From NCBI GenBank assembly GCA_963812505.1, contig CAWEVM010000027.1, positions 186,001-250,000 on the forward strand: DNA of 64,000 nucleotides, read 5' to 3'. The stretch comes from JAMXLO01 sp963812505 (lineage in GTDB: Bacteria; Pseudomonadota; Alphaproteobacteria; Acetobacterales; Acetobacteraceae). Positions 1-8,190 of the stretch are shown in pieces. Within the stretch, counting starts at the first letter, position 1; every line of letters starts with the position of its first letter. Under the pieces are notes generated by a model. The model made no database searches and had not been told where the DNA came from. It saw only the letters and a list, made by a program, of their open reading frames with translations. A program made the position numbers and the translations under genes.

Positions 1-1629
1 ACCATCGACGTCGCATATCGCTTCTTCGAGACACCGCGTCGCCGCTTCATCCTCGCCGACGCCCCAGGACACGAGCAGTACACACGCAACATGGTGACCG
101 GCGCATCGGGCTCGGACGTCGCGGTGCTGCTGGTCGATGCGCGCAAGGGCCTGCTGGTGCAGACGCGGCGACACGCGGCGATCGCCTCGCTGCTTGGCAT
201 CCGCCAGGTGATCCTGGCGGTGAACAAGATGGACCTGGTCAGCTTCGATCAGGTGGTGTTCGGCAAGATCGTCACGGACTTCTACGCGCTGCTGGGCAAG
301 CTGGGACCGCTTGCGGTGACCGCGATCCCGGTCTGCGCGCGCGACGGCGACAACGTGACGTCGCCCAGTACGCGGATGCCCTGGTATTCGGGCACAACTC
401 TTCTGACGGCGCTGGAGGGCGCAGAACCGACCTCGCACGTGGCCGAGCGCGCGTTCCGCATGCCGGTGCAGCTTGTCGCGCGGCCGGACCACACGTTCCG
501 CGGCTATGCCGGCACGGTGGCGACCGGGACCATCCGTCCCGGAGCGGCCGTGGTGAATGCCGTCTCCGGCACCGAGGCCAAGGTGTCGCGCATCGTCACC
601 ATGGATGGCGATCTGCCAGAGGCGATCCCGGGCGACGCAGTGACGCTGGTGCTGGATCGCGAGATCGATGTCTCACGCGGCGACGTGCTGGCCATGGCGC
701 CGCCCCCGGCGCTGGCCGATCAGGTGACCGCCCGGGTAGTATGGATGGACGAGACGCCGCTGTTCCGCGGCCGCGCCTATCTGGTCATGCTCGGCTCGCG
801 CAGCGTGATCGGCACGATCACTGAAATCACCAATCGGCTCGATGTGGATACGCTTGCCGAGGTGCCGGTACGCGAGCTGGGACTGAACGAGATCGGCACC
901 GTCTCCATTTCACTGGCGCAGCGGGTGCCGTGCGAGCGCTACGCGGAGAGCCGCGAACTGGGCGGGTTTATCCTGATCGATCGGCTGACGCGCAACACCG
1001 TCGGCGCCGGGATGGTGACCGAACTGCGTGCGAGCGCCACCAACCTCCATTGGCACCGCGTCGACGTGGATAAGGCAGCGCGTTCGGGTCTGTTGGGGCA
1101 GAAGCCGGCGGTGCTGTGGTTCACCGGTCTGTCAGGCGCGGGCAAATCGACCATCGCCAATCTGGTTGAGAAGGCGCTGCACGCAGAGGGGCGGCACACG
1201 ATGAGTCTCGATGGCGACAATGTGCGGCACGGGCTCAATCGCGATCTGGGGTTCTCCGAGGCGGATCGGGTGGAGAACATCCGGCGCATCGCCGAGGTAT
1301 CGAAACTGTTCGTCGAGGCCGGGCTGATCGTGCTGGTGTCATTCATCTCGCCCTATCGGGCGGAGCGCATGCTGGCCCGCGATTGTGTGGCGGAAGGGGA
1401 GTTTCTCGAGATCTTTGTCGACACACCGGTGGAGGAGTGCCGGCGCCGCGACCCGAAGGGGTTGTACCGGCGCGCCGACGCAGGGCAGATCAGGAACTTC
1501 ACCGGCGTGGATGCGCCATACGAAGAGCCACTGGAGCCAGAGATGCGGCTGCCGACGCTGAGCGCGGCGCCGGAGGAGCTGGCGGAGCAGGTGGTGGCAG
1601 AACTCCGCCGAAGGGGAATCGTTGGGTAG
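1..1629 (+). CDS. cysNC: Bifunctional sulfate adenylyltransferase subunit 1 / APS kinase (CysN-CysC fusion), 5' truncated by the window
   Basis: Makes APS from sulfate (GTPase subunit of ATP sulfurylase) and then phosphorylates it to PAPS, in cytoplasmic sulfate assimilation. The reading frame is open from base 1, so the N-terminus with the P-loop G1 lies outside. Visible GTPase motifs are G3 DAPGH (codons 20-24) and G4 NKMD (about codon 75), followed by EF-Tu-like beta-barrel domains. The C-terminal ~190 residues are an APS kinase with a second P-loop GLSGAGKST (about codon 376) and the DGDNVRHGLNRDLGFS motif. The fusion is the NodQ/CysNC type common in Proteobacteria; CysD is expected just upstream. 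No internal ATG is needed as start because homology precedes the first Met at base 91. Confidence 0.96.
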   Translation, partial: TIDVAYRFFETPRRRFILADAPGHEQYTRNMVTGASGSDVAVLLVDARKGLLVQTRRHAAIASLLGIRQVILAVNKMDLVSFDQVVFGKIVTDFYALLGKLGPLAVTAIPVCARDGDNVTSPSTRMPWYSGTTLLTALEGAEPTSHVAERAFRMPVQLVARPDHTFRGYAGTVATGTIRPGAAVVNAVSGTEAKVSRIVTMDGDLPEAIPGDAVTLVLDREIDVSRGDVLAMAPPPALADQVTARVVWMDETPLFRGRAYLVMLGSRSVIGTITEITNRLDVDTLAEVPVRELGLNEIGTVSISLAQRVPCERYAESRELGGFILIDRLTRNTVGAGMVTELRASATNLHWHRVDVDKAARSGLLGQKPAVLWFTGLSGAGKSTIANLVEKALHAEGRHTMSLDGDNVRHGLNRDLGFSEADRVENIRRIAEVSKLFVEAGLIVLVSFISPYRAERMLARDCVAEGEFLEIFVDTPVEECRRRDPKGLYRRADAGQIRNFTGVDAPYEEPLEPEMRLPTLSAAPEELAEQVVAELRRRGIVG

Positions 1630-2254
1630 TGGCTCCCTCCCGCCTCCCCCCGCGGGAGGGGGGCGGGGGGAGGGGCATTCGCTTGCCCGTCTGGCCGCCG
1701 AAATCCGCGCCTGCCGGGTCTGCGCCGCGCACCTGCCCCTTGGGCCTCGTCCGGTCTTCCGCGCCTCGATAACCGCCAGACTGCTCATCATCAGCCAAGC
1801 ACCGGGCACCAAGGTCCATGAGACCGGCCTGTCGTTCAACGACCCGTCAGGCGCCCGCCTGCGATCCTGGCTGCAGATGGACCGCGACACATTCTACGAC
1901 GAGAGCCGTGTTGCCATCGTGCCAATGGGTTTTTGCTATCCCGGCCGCCTGCCGAACGGCGGCGATGCTCCGCCCCGGCCCGAATGCGCCCCGCTCTGGC
2001 ACGCACGGCTGCTGGCGCTGATGCCGCAAATCCGTCTGACCTTGCTGGTGGGCAGCTACGCGCTCTCGCACGTGCTCGGGGCCCGCGGCATGACCGAGCA
2101 CGTGCGCGACTTCCGCTCGCATCTGCCGCGCTACTTTGCGCTGCCGCACCCGTCCTGGCGGACCACCGCGTGGGAACGACGCAACCCCTGGTTCGGCAAT
2201 GACTTACTGCCCGTATTGCGCCAGGCCATCACCGCCGCGCTCGGGGAGCGTTGA
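1622..2254 (+). CDS. Uracil-DNA glycosylase family protein
   Basis: A 210-residue protein resembling the uracil-DNA glycosylase superfamily, which removes damaged bases from DNA. Seen: an N-terminal CRVC pair, the QAPGTKVHETGLSFND stretch matching the superfamily motif 1 region (GQAPG-type), GFCYPG, and a C-terminal LPHPSWR loop like the motif 2 H-P-S/H region. The start is uncertain. The only long in-frame start is TTG at 1622, overlapping cysNC by 8 nt, and the first ~18 codons lie in a G/C-only inverted repeat (about 1632-1676) of low coding likelihood. Homology-like sequence begins near codon 20 (LAAEIRACRVC). Subfamily and substrate cannot be fixed from sequence alone. Confidence 0.75.
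   Translation: MGSGSLPPPPAGGGRGEGHSLARLAAEIRACRVCAAHLPLGPRPVFRASITARLLIISQAPGTKVHETGLSFNDPSGARLRSWLQMDRDTFYDESRVAIVPMGFCYPGRLPNGGDAPPRPECAPLWHARLLALMPQIRLTLLVGSYALSHVLGARGMTEHVRDFRSHLPRYFALPHPSWRTTAWERRNPWFGNDLLPVLRQAITAALGER
1632..1676. repeat. G/C-only imperfect inverted repeat
   Basis: A block of alternating C- and G-tracts (CCTCCCGCCTCCCCCC followed by GCGGGAGGGGGGCGGGG) that can fold on itself. It lies at the cysNC stop and within the first codons proposed for the next gene. A similar block lies at 50602-50640 before the MetE-like gene. It has no T-tract, so it is not a classical terminator; it resembles dispersed intergenic G/C repeats of high-GC genomes. Confidence 0.55.
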
Positions 2255-2627
2255 GGCCACGGTGAACTGCTGGTCTCTGCGTTCAAGAGCCGCAGCCGCC
2301 GACCAGCCTTGATTTAAGGCGAGAGGCAATACCAAGATTCAGACGACACCACTTTGTCACCGTCCGATGGTCAAGCGCTTCAAATTCACGCCAACATCCT
2401 GATACCAACCGAGGGGTCGGAACTCTCCTCGACGGCTGTCCAGCACAGGACCGCCCGAGACGTCTGGCGTGTGCCGACCCTTCGCGCCCCACGCTGGACC
2501 CTGCGCTTGATGCTGGCCGGCGACCTCCCCACCAAACCCCAGTAAAATCTGGGTTCTGAGTTATCCTTTAGTTAATCGTTCACCTTTCTCATCCCTTTGT
2601 TGCGCGACCGAGGGTGGAGAGTGTGAC
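2255..2627. other. Intergenic region, no gene recognised
   Basis: A 373-base gap between the glycosylase-like gene and the hydrogenase locus. Short open frames on both strands have no recognisable motif and do not look coding. The last ~80 bases (about 2535-2600) are noticeably richer in A/T than the surroundings and probably hold the promoter of the hydrogenase cluster. I could not find a convincing -35/-10, sigma-54 or FNR-type site. Confidence 0.6.
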
Positions 2628-3035
2628 GTGGATGCGATTCGCCTGTATCTGCAGGACCAGCCGCTTCTGCCCACTCGGACGGCCCGCTTCGCTGCCGACG
2701 ATTTTCTGTTCCACGCTGGAGCGCCGGCAGACGAGTTCTACCTGCTGCAAGATGGCCTCGTCGCGCTAGAGATGAATCGGGCCACGATCGCCACGATGGG
2801 CGCCGGCGAGATGCTCGGTGTATCGTGGTTGCTGACGCCGCGGACCTGGACATGGGATGCTCGCGCACTCCAGCCAGTCAACGCGTTGGCGATCGATGTG
2901 GAACAACTGATCTCGCTCTGCGAACAGGACCATTCGGTCGGTTATCACTTCATGAAACAGGTCGGCTCAGTCCTGGAGTGGCGCTTCCTCAGCACCGCAC
3001 TTCAGGCCGCCAATCTCTATGCGGACTGGTCCTGA
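2628..3035 (+). CDS. Cyclic-nucleotide-binding-fold protein without HTH, HoxI-like
   Basis: A 135-residue protein made almost only of a Crp-type cNMP-binding beta-roll (DFLFHAGAPADEFYLLQDG, then GAGEMLGVSWLL). It ends before any helix-turn-helix, so it is not a DNA-binding Crp/FNR regulator. GTG start at 2628 with a purine-rich stretch (GGGTGGAGAG) upstream. It precedes hoxE by 135 bases on the same strand. The Ralstonia soluble NAD-reducing hydrogenase carries an accessory subunit, HoxI, which as I recall has a related fold and mediates NADPH activation. A HoxI-like role is therefore the best guess, inferred from fold and position. A stand-alone cNMP-sensing protein is the alternative. Confidence 0.8.
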   Translation: MDAIRLYLQDQPLLPTRTARFAADDFLFHAGAPADEFYLLQDGLVALEMNRATIATMGAGEMLGVSWLLTPRTWTWDARALQPVNALAIDVEQLISLCEQDHSVGYHFMKQVGSVLEWRFLSTALQAANLYADWS

Positions 3036-3170
3036 GTGACGCGCCGAGCCTCGCCTCGTCGGACGCATCAAGAGGGGGCGTGGATGGTTGATCCAGGCGC
3101 GGCCAAGCCCAGCCATGACGAATGTGGCGGATGGGTCTCTTTCATTGAGCGTCGGTATCAGGGGTGATCG

Positions 3171-3704
3171 ATGAAGCACGCGCCATCTCCGGATGCCCCG
3201 GTCACCCAGGACTTCATCGACAGCGTTCTGATGAAGCAGGCGGGGCGTCCGGGCGCGCTCCTGGCCATCCTGCAGCAGGTTCAGAACAATCATCCTCGCA
3301 AGTATCTGCCGCTCGAGACGCTGCACTATATCGCAACCAGGACAGCGGTGCCGCTCTCCAGGATCTACAGCGTCGCAACCTTCTTCGCGCTGTTCAACCT
3401 CCAACCGCAGGGCCTCGACACGGTATCGGTCTGCCGCGGTACCGCCTGCCACACCAGGGGTTCGCGAGACCTCTTCGAGAACCTTCTTATGAAATTCGGG
3501 TTTCAGTCCGCGTCCGACGGCGAGACGGACCAGTTGTCACTCACCACGCCCGACGGCAGCACGACGCTGCGAACCGTTGCCTGCTTTGGCCAGTGCGCGC
3601 TCGCACCGGTCATTGAAATCAACCACGCGATTTTCGGTCATATGAATGAAATGACGCTGCAGCGGGAACTGGAAGCGCTCGATCAGCGGGAGCCTTCGAC
3701 ATGA
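3171..3704 (+). CDS. hoxE: Hydrogenase diaphorase subunit HoxE (NuoE-like [2Fe-2S] protein)
   Basis: Electron-transfer subunit of the soluble NAD(P)-linked [NiFe] hydrogenase, homologous to NuoE of complex I. The 177-residue protein has an N-terminal helical part (GALLAILQQVQNNHP) and a thioredoxin-like [2Fe-2S] domain. Its four cysteines are C88/C93 (CRGTAC) and C138/C142 (CFGQC). ATG start at 3171 with a weak GGGG-rich leader. Its stop overlaps the next ATG (ATGA at 3701-3704), so translation is coupled to HoxF. Length and Cys spacing are normal for HoxE/NuoE. Confidence 0.92.
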   Translation: MKHAPSPDAPVTQDFIDSVLMKQAGRPGALLAILQQVQNNHPRKYLPLETLHYIATRTAVPLSRIYSVATFFALFNLQPQGLDTVSVCRGTACHTRGSRDLFENLLMKFGFQSASDGETDQLSLTTPDGSTTLRTVACFGQCALAPVIEINHAIFGHMNEMTLQRELEALDQREPST

Positions 3705-6700
3705 CGCCGATCCGCGACGCGCGCGCGTTCGATGCGGTTCGCGATGCCGGATTGGCCAAGCTGCTGCCGACGCGGCCGCGCATCGCCGTCGGCATGGGCA
3801 CATGCGGAACCGGCAATGGATCGGAGAGTGTCTACCATGCCTTCGCCGACGCCATCGACCAGCGTGGACTCGACGTGCAGCTGGTGCAGACCGGGTGCTT
3901 TGGCTTCTGCGCCGAGGAGCCGTTGGTCAACGTGTGGCATCCCGGCAAGCCGCTCGTCATGTTGCACCGTGTGAGGCCCGATCAGGTCAGCCAAATTCTC
4001 GATGGCCTCACCGGCAAGGCGTTTCCGCAGGCACTTGTGCTGTGCAAGATCGAACAGTGGGACCACGTCACGGCACAGCTCGATTATGGCAGCGGGCTGC
4101 CGGATATTTCAGCCTGGAACGAGGTTCCGTTCTTCGCCGGGCAGAAGAAGATTGTCCTGCGCAACTGCGGCATCATTGATCCCTCCGACATTGAGGAGTA
4201 CATCGGGATCGGTGGCTACCAGTCGCTATACAAGGTGTTGCGCCATAGCACGCCCGAGGCGGTGAACGCGCAGATAAAGCAGGCCAAGCTCCGCGGCCGT
4301 GGCGGTGCAGGCTTCTCGACCGGCGTGAAGTTCGAATATCTGCGCAAGGCAGAGGGCGCCCGGAAATATCTCGTCTGCAACGCCGACGAAGGCGATCCCG
4401 GCGCCTACATGAATCGCAACGAGCTTGAGAGCGACCCGCATTCGCTGCTCGAGGGAATGGCGATCGGCAGCTACGTCACCGGTGCCACGCAGGGCATCAT
4501 CTATGTTCGCGCCGAATATCCGCTGGCGGTGCACCGGCTTGCGGTTGCCGTCGAGCAGGCGCGGGCCTACGGCCTGCTCGGAGAGAACATCCTTGGCTGT
4601 GGCTTGAACTTCGACATCGAGCTGGTCGAAGGAGCGGGCGCATTCGTGTGCGGTGAAGAGACGGCGTTGATCAGCTCGCTGGAGGGGATGTCCGGGCGAT
4701 CTCGGCCGCGTCCGCCGTATCCCGCCCAGAAAGGCCTATGGGGCCATCCGACCAACATCAACAACGTCGAGACCTGGTTCAACATTCCGCCCATCGTCGC
4801 CAAGGGTCCGGAGTGGTTCACCTCCATCGGCAGCGATGCCAGCCCCGGCACCAAGGTGTTTTCGCTGGTGGGCAAGATCCAGAACACCGGCCTTGTCGAG
4901 ATGCCTCTCGGCACCCCACTCAGCAAGTTCGTCTATGACGCCGGCGGCGGCACAGCGCCCGGCCATAGTGTGAAGGCCGTCCAGACAGGCGGGCCGTCCG
5001 GCGGCTGCATACCGCACGACATGCTCGACACGCCTGTCGACTTTAAATCATTGGGCAAGCTGGGCTCTATCATGGGTTCCGGCGGCATGGTGGTGATGGA
5101 CGACGACAACTGCATGGTCGACGTCGCCCGCTATTTCATCGAGTTCACCCGCTCCGAATCGTGCGGCAAATGCACGCCGTGCCGCGTCGGACTGGACAAG
5201 GCACTGCGGACCCTCACGCGCATCACCAAGGGACAAGGCCGCGAGGAGGACCTGGCAGAGTTGGACGCGCTGGGCCGGATGATCCGCGATACCTCGCTCT
5301 GCGGTCTCGGCCAGTCGGCGCCGAACTCCGTGCTCACCGCGCTGCGCCACTTCCGCCACGAGTTCGAGGACCACATCCGCGCCAAGCGCTGCCGCGCCGG
5401 CGTCTGTCAGGAACTGGCCGTCGCGCCATGCGAGAACAGTTGCCCGATACACATGAACATTCCGCGCTTCCTGCAGCTCTACAAGGAGAACCGACTGGAA
5501 GACGCCTTCGAGGCGGTCATCTTCGACAATCCTCTACCCGCCACCACGGGCCGCGTCTGCCAGCATCCCTGCGAACATCGATGCCGCCGTCAGACGATCG
5601 ACGAGCCGATCAACATGCGCGAGGTTCACCGCGTCATTGCCGATAGCATACTGCTGTCAGACAAGTTTGACGCGATGGCGGACCGCGTCGCGGCCAGGCG
5701 GCATCCCTCAACCGGCAAGCAGATCGCCATAGTCGGCGCCGGTCCAGCCGGATTGACTGCCGCCTTCTATCTCGCGCTGCTCGGGCACGAGGTTGTCGTG
5801 TTCGACTCGCACGCCGAGCCAGGCGGCATGTTGCGCTTTGCGCTGCCGGCCTACCGGCTGCCGCGCGCAGGTCCTGGACCGCGAAATCGAGATCATCCGG
5901 CGCCTCGGGGTGAACTTCGTGCTGAACTCCAGCATCGGCTCGGACATCTCGTTGAGCGATCTGGAGGCGAAGTTCAACGCGGTCTTCCTGTCACTCGGCA
6001 CCTGGCAGGAAACCAACGTACGTGTGCCCGGTAACGAGCTGACCGGCGTCTTCGGCGCGTTGCATTTCCTGGAGGCCGAGGCGCGCGGGGAGGCGGTGAA
6101 GCTCGGCCAGCGCGTGGTCATCATCGGCGGTGGCAACGCGGCAATCGACTGCGCCCGCACGGTGATCCGCATGGGCGCATCGGCGACCGTTATCTACCGG
6201 CGTGAGCGCAAGGACATGCCGGCGATATCCGAGGAGGTCGAGGCCGCCGAGGACGAAGGTGTGCGCATCATCTTTCTCGCCTCGCCTCACCGCATTGTTG
6301 GCGAAGGGGGGGCGGTCAAGGCGATCGAGGTGACCAGGACGCTGCTCGGCGCATTCGACACATCAGGGCGGCGGCGACCCATCGATACTGGCGAAGTGCT
6401 CAATGTAAGTTGCGACAGCGTCATCCTCGCGGTCGGCGAAAGCGTCGACCGCGACTTCTGCCGCGGGACCGGCCTCGAGATCACCCGCAACGGCATGCTC
6501 GAGGTTGACCGCTACGCGCTGACGACCAGCCGCGACAAGGTTTTCGCCGGAGGTGACTTCGTCACCGGCGCGTCCAACGTCACGACCGCCATGGGCTGGG
6601 GCAAGGATGCGGCCAGGAACATCGACCATCACCTCATGGGCGAGTCCCGCTACGACTCCGTCATGCCGGTTTTGCAGTACGAGCAGACGCAGCAGCAATC

Positions 6701-6869
6701 GAGTCCCTGCGGACGCCACCACGCACATTTCCTCCCCGCCGCGGTCCGCGCCAAGACCTTCGATGAGGCCGTGTCGGCACTGCGCGCGGACGAGGCGCAT
6801 GAGGAGGCGAGCCGCTGTCTGCGCTGTGACATTCGAGAGATGACGGCGCTTGCCGTCTCCCGTCGCTAG
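3701..6869 (+). CDS. hoxF: HoxF-like NADH/FMN subunit fused to a GltD-like FAD/NAD(P) module, with one frameshift near 5870
   Basis: Diaphorase subunit that should exchange electrons between NAD(P)(H) and the hydrogenase Fe-S chain. Domains in order: thioredoxin-like domain with TGCFGFC; NuoF-type FMN/NADH domain (GRGGAGFSTG near residue 198, NADEGDPGAYMNR); SLBB region; [4Fe-4S] motif ESCGKCTPCRVG (about 486) with SLCGLG (about 532). A GltD N-terminal-type Cys-rich domain follows (CRAGVC, CENSCP, CQHPCEHRC), then FAD Rossmann GAGPAG (about 679) and NAD(P) Rossmann GGGNAAIDCA (about 808). At 5870-5871 one extra G breaks the frame inside the FAD domain; deleting it restores about 1,055 residues to the stop at 6869. 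Classical HoxF (about 530-600 residues) lacks the GltD-like half. Overlaps hoxE by 4 nt. The frameshift is probably a consensus error, since both halves are well conserved. Confidence 0.9.
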
Positions 6870-6939
6870 CTTTGTTGATCGCGTGATTCAGACCTCCGGC
6901 AATTCCGCCTCCGGTCATCACCGCTCCAAGGAGCCATTC

Positions 6940-7650
6940 GTGCCGCAGCAAGTCTCAATCCGCATCGACAGCCAACTATGCACCGCCACCGAGGGACAGA
7001 ACATCTTCCAGGTGGCGCATGACAACGGCAAATACATCCCTTCCCTGTGCCATCTCGAAGGGCTTAGCTCGCCTGGGTCCTGTCGTTTGTGCCTTGTCGA
7101 GATCGCCGGCGTCGGTCGCCTGCTGCCCGCCTGCACGACACCGGTACGGAACGGCATGTCTGTCAGCACCAATTCCGACAGCCTTGCGCACAATCGGCTG
7201 ATGGCACTCGAGCTGCTGTTCATCGAACGCAATCATATCTGCGCCGTGTGTGTCTCGAACGGCAATTGCGAATTGCAGTCGCTGGCGCAGACCCTCGGTC
7301 TCACCCATGTCAACCTGCCGTACAATTATCCCCGCCTGCCGGTCGATGTGTCGCACCCGCGCTGGGTCCTCGACCACAATCGCTGCATTCTGTGTTCGCG
7401 CTGTGTGCGCGTCTGCGACGAAATCGAGGGCGCGCATGTCTGGGACATCGCCGCGCGCGGCATCAACTCGATGCTGGTGGCAGAGCTCAATTTGCCCTGG
7501 GGCGAGGCGCCTTCCTGCACCAACTGCGGCAAGTGTGTGCAGGTCTGTCCGACCGGCGCGCTGGTCGAGAAAGGTCTGGCGGTCGAGGAGATGACCAAGC
7601 GCAACAGCGTCGTCACGGAACTCGCCGCGAAGCGAAGTGCCAACTCATGA
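6940..7650 (+). CDS. hoxU: Hydrogenase diaphorase subunit HoxU (NuoG N-terminal-like)
   Basis: Iron-sulfur subunit that wires the diaphorase to the hydrogenase small subunit. The 236-residue protein has a plant-type [2Fe-2S] domain (C37, then CRLC and a fourth Cys), a His-Cys3 [4Fe-4S] segment (HICAVCVSNGNC), and two ferredoxin-type clusters (CILCSRCVRVCD and CTNCGKCVQVCPTG). I choose GTG at 6940 because AAGGAG sits 6 nt upstream (6928-6933) and homology starts there. An ATG at 6850 would give a 30-residue unsupported extension overlapping hoxF. Its stop overlaps the hoxY ATG (ATGA). Confidence 0.93.
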   Translation: MPQQVSIRIDSQLCTATEGQNIFQVAHDNGKYIPSLCHLEGLSSPGSCRLCLVEIAGVGRLLPACTTPVRNGMSVSTNSDSLAHNRLMALELLFIERNHICAVCVSNGNCELQSLAQTLGLTHVNLPYNYPRLPVDVSHPRWVLDHNRCILCSRCVRVCDEIEGAHVWDIAARGINSMLVAELNLPWGEAPSCTNCGKCVQVCPTGALVEKGLAVEEMTKRNSVVTELAAKRSANS

Positions 7651-8180
7651 CAAAGCCACGACTGGCCACGATGTGGCTCGACGGCTGTTCCGGCTGCCAC
7701 ATGTCGCTGCTCGATCTGGATGAGGCTCTCATCACCATCTCGCAACGCGTCGATCTGGTTTACAGCCCGCTGGTCGATGCTCGCGAATATCCCCACGATG
7801 TCGATGTGGCCCTTGTCGAGGGAGCTGTCAGCACCGAGGAAGACCTGGAGAAGATCCGCCAGGTCCGCGAACGCACACGCATCGTCGTGGCGCTCGGCGA
7901 CTGTGCGACCACAAGCAACATCTCCGGCGCACGCAACCCTATCCCGCTGAAAGACCTGTTCGAGAGCATCTATGTGGCGGGCGCCGATGTGGACAAAGGC
8001 ATCCCGGCTGATCCCGCTCTTCCAATACTGTTGAAACACGCCGTTCCGCTGCACGACGTTGTCAAGATCGACCTGCACGTGCCGGGGTGCCCGCCGTCCG
8101 CCCCGACGATCCTGTTCGTCCTCAACGAGCTTCTCGATGGCCGCATTCCCGATCTCCGGGCCAGGACGCGTTTCGGCTGA
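7647..8180 (+). CDS. hoxY: [NiFe] hydrogenase small subunit HoxY
   Basis: Small subunit carrying the [4Fe-4S] cluster proximal to the NiFe site. The 177-residue protein begins with the family signature WLDGCSGCHMS (two cluster cysteines), followed by ALGDCA and VPGCPP with the remaining ligands. No Tat signal is present, so the enzyme is cytoplasmic, matching group 3 soluble hydrogenases. It starts in a 4-nt overlap with hoxU and is followed by hoxH after a 10-nt gap containing GAGGAG. Confidence 0.94.
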   Translation: MTKPRLATMWLDGCSGCHMSLLDLDEALITISQRVDLVYSPLVDAREYPHDVDVALVEGAVSTEEDLEKIRQVRERTRIVVALGDCATTSNISGARNPIPLKDLFESIYVAGADVDKGIPADPALPILLKHAVPLHDVVKIDLHVPGCPPSAPTILFVLNELLDGRIPDLRARTRFG

Positions 8181-8190
8181 GGAGCATGCC

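Noticed and set aside
1339..1890. Long minus-strand ORFs across the cysNC end
   Set aside because: They are antisense to a well-supported gene, have Arg/Pro/Ala-rich composition typical of GC-rich shadow frames, and run through a G/C repeat.
3036..3170. Sigma-54 promoter before hoxE
   Set aside because: TGGCGGATGGGTCTCT looks vaguely similar but lacks the required GG/GC spacing of the -24/-12 consensus.
7089..7646. Extended frame upstream of hoxY
   Set aside because: It overlaps hoxU in another frame; the hoxY signature starts at 7647 with an ATGA overlap.
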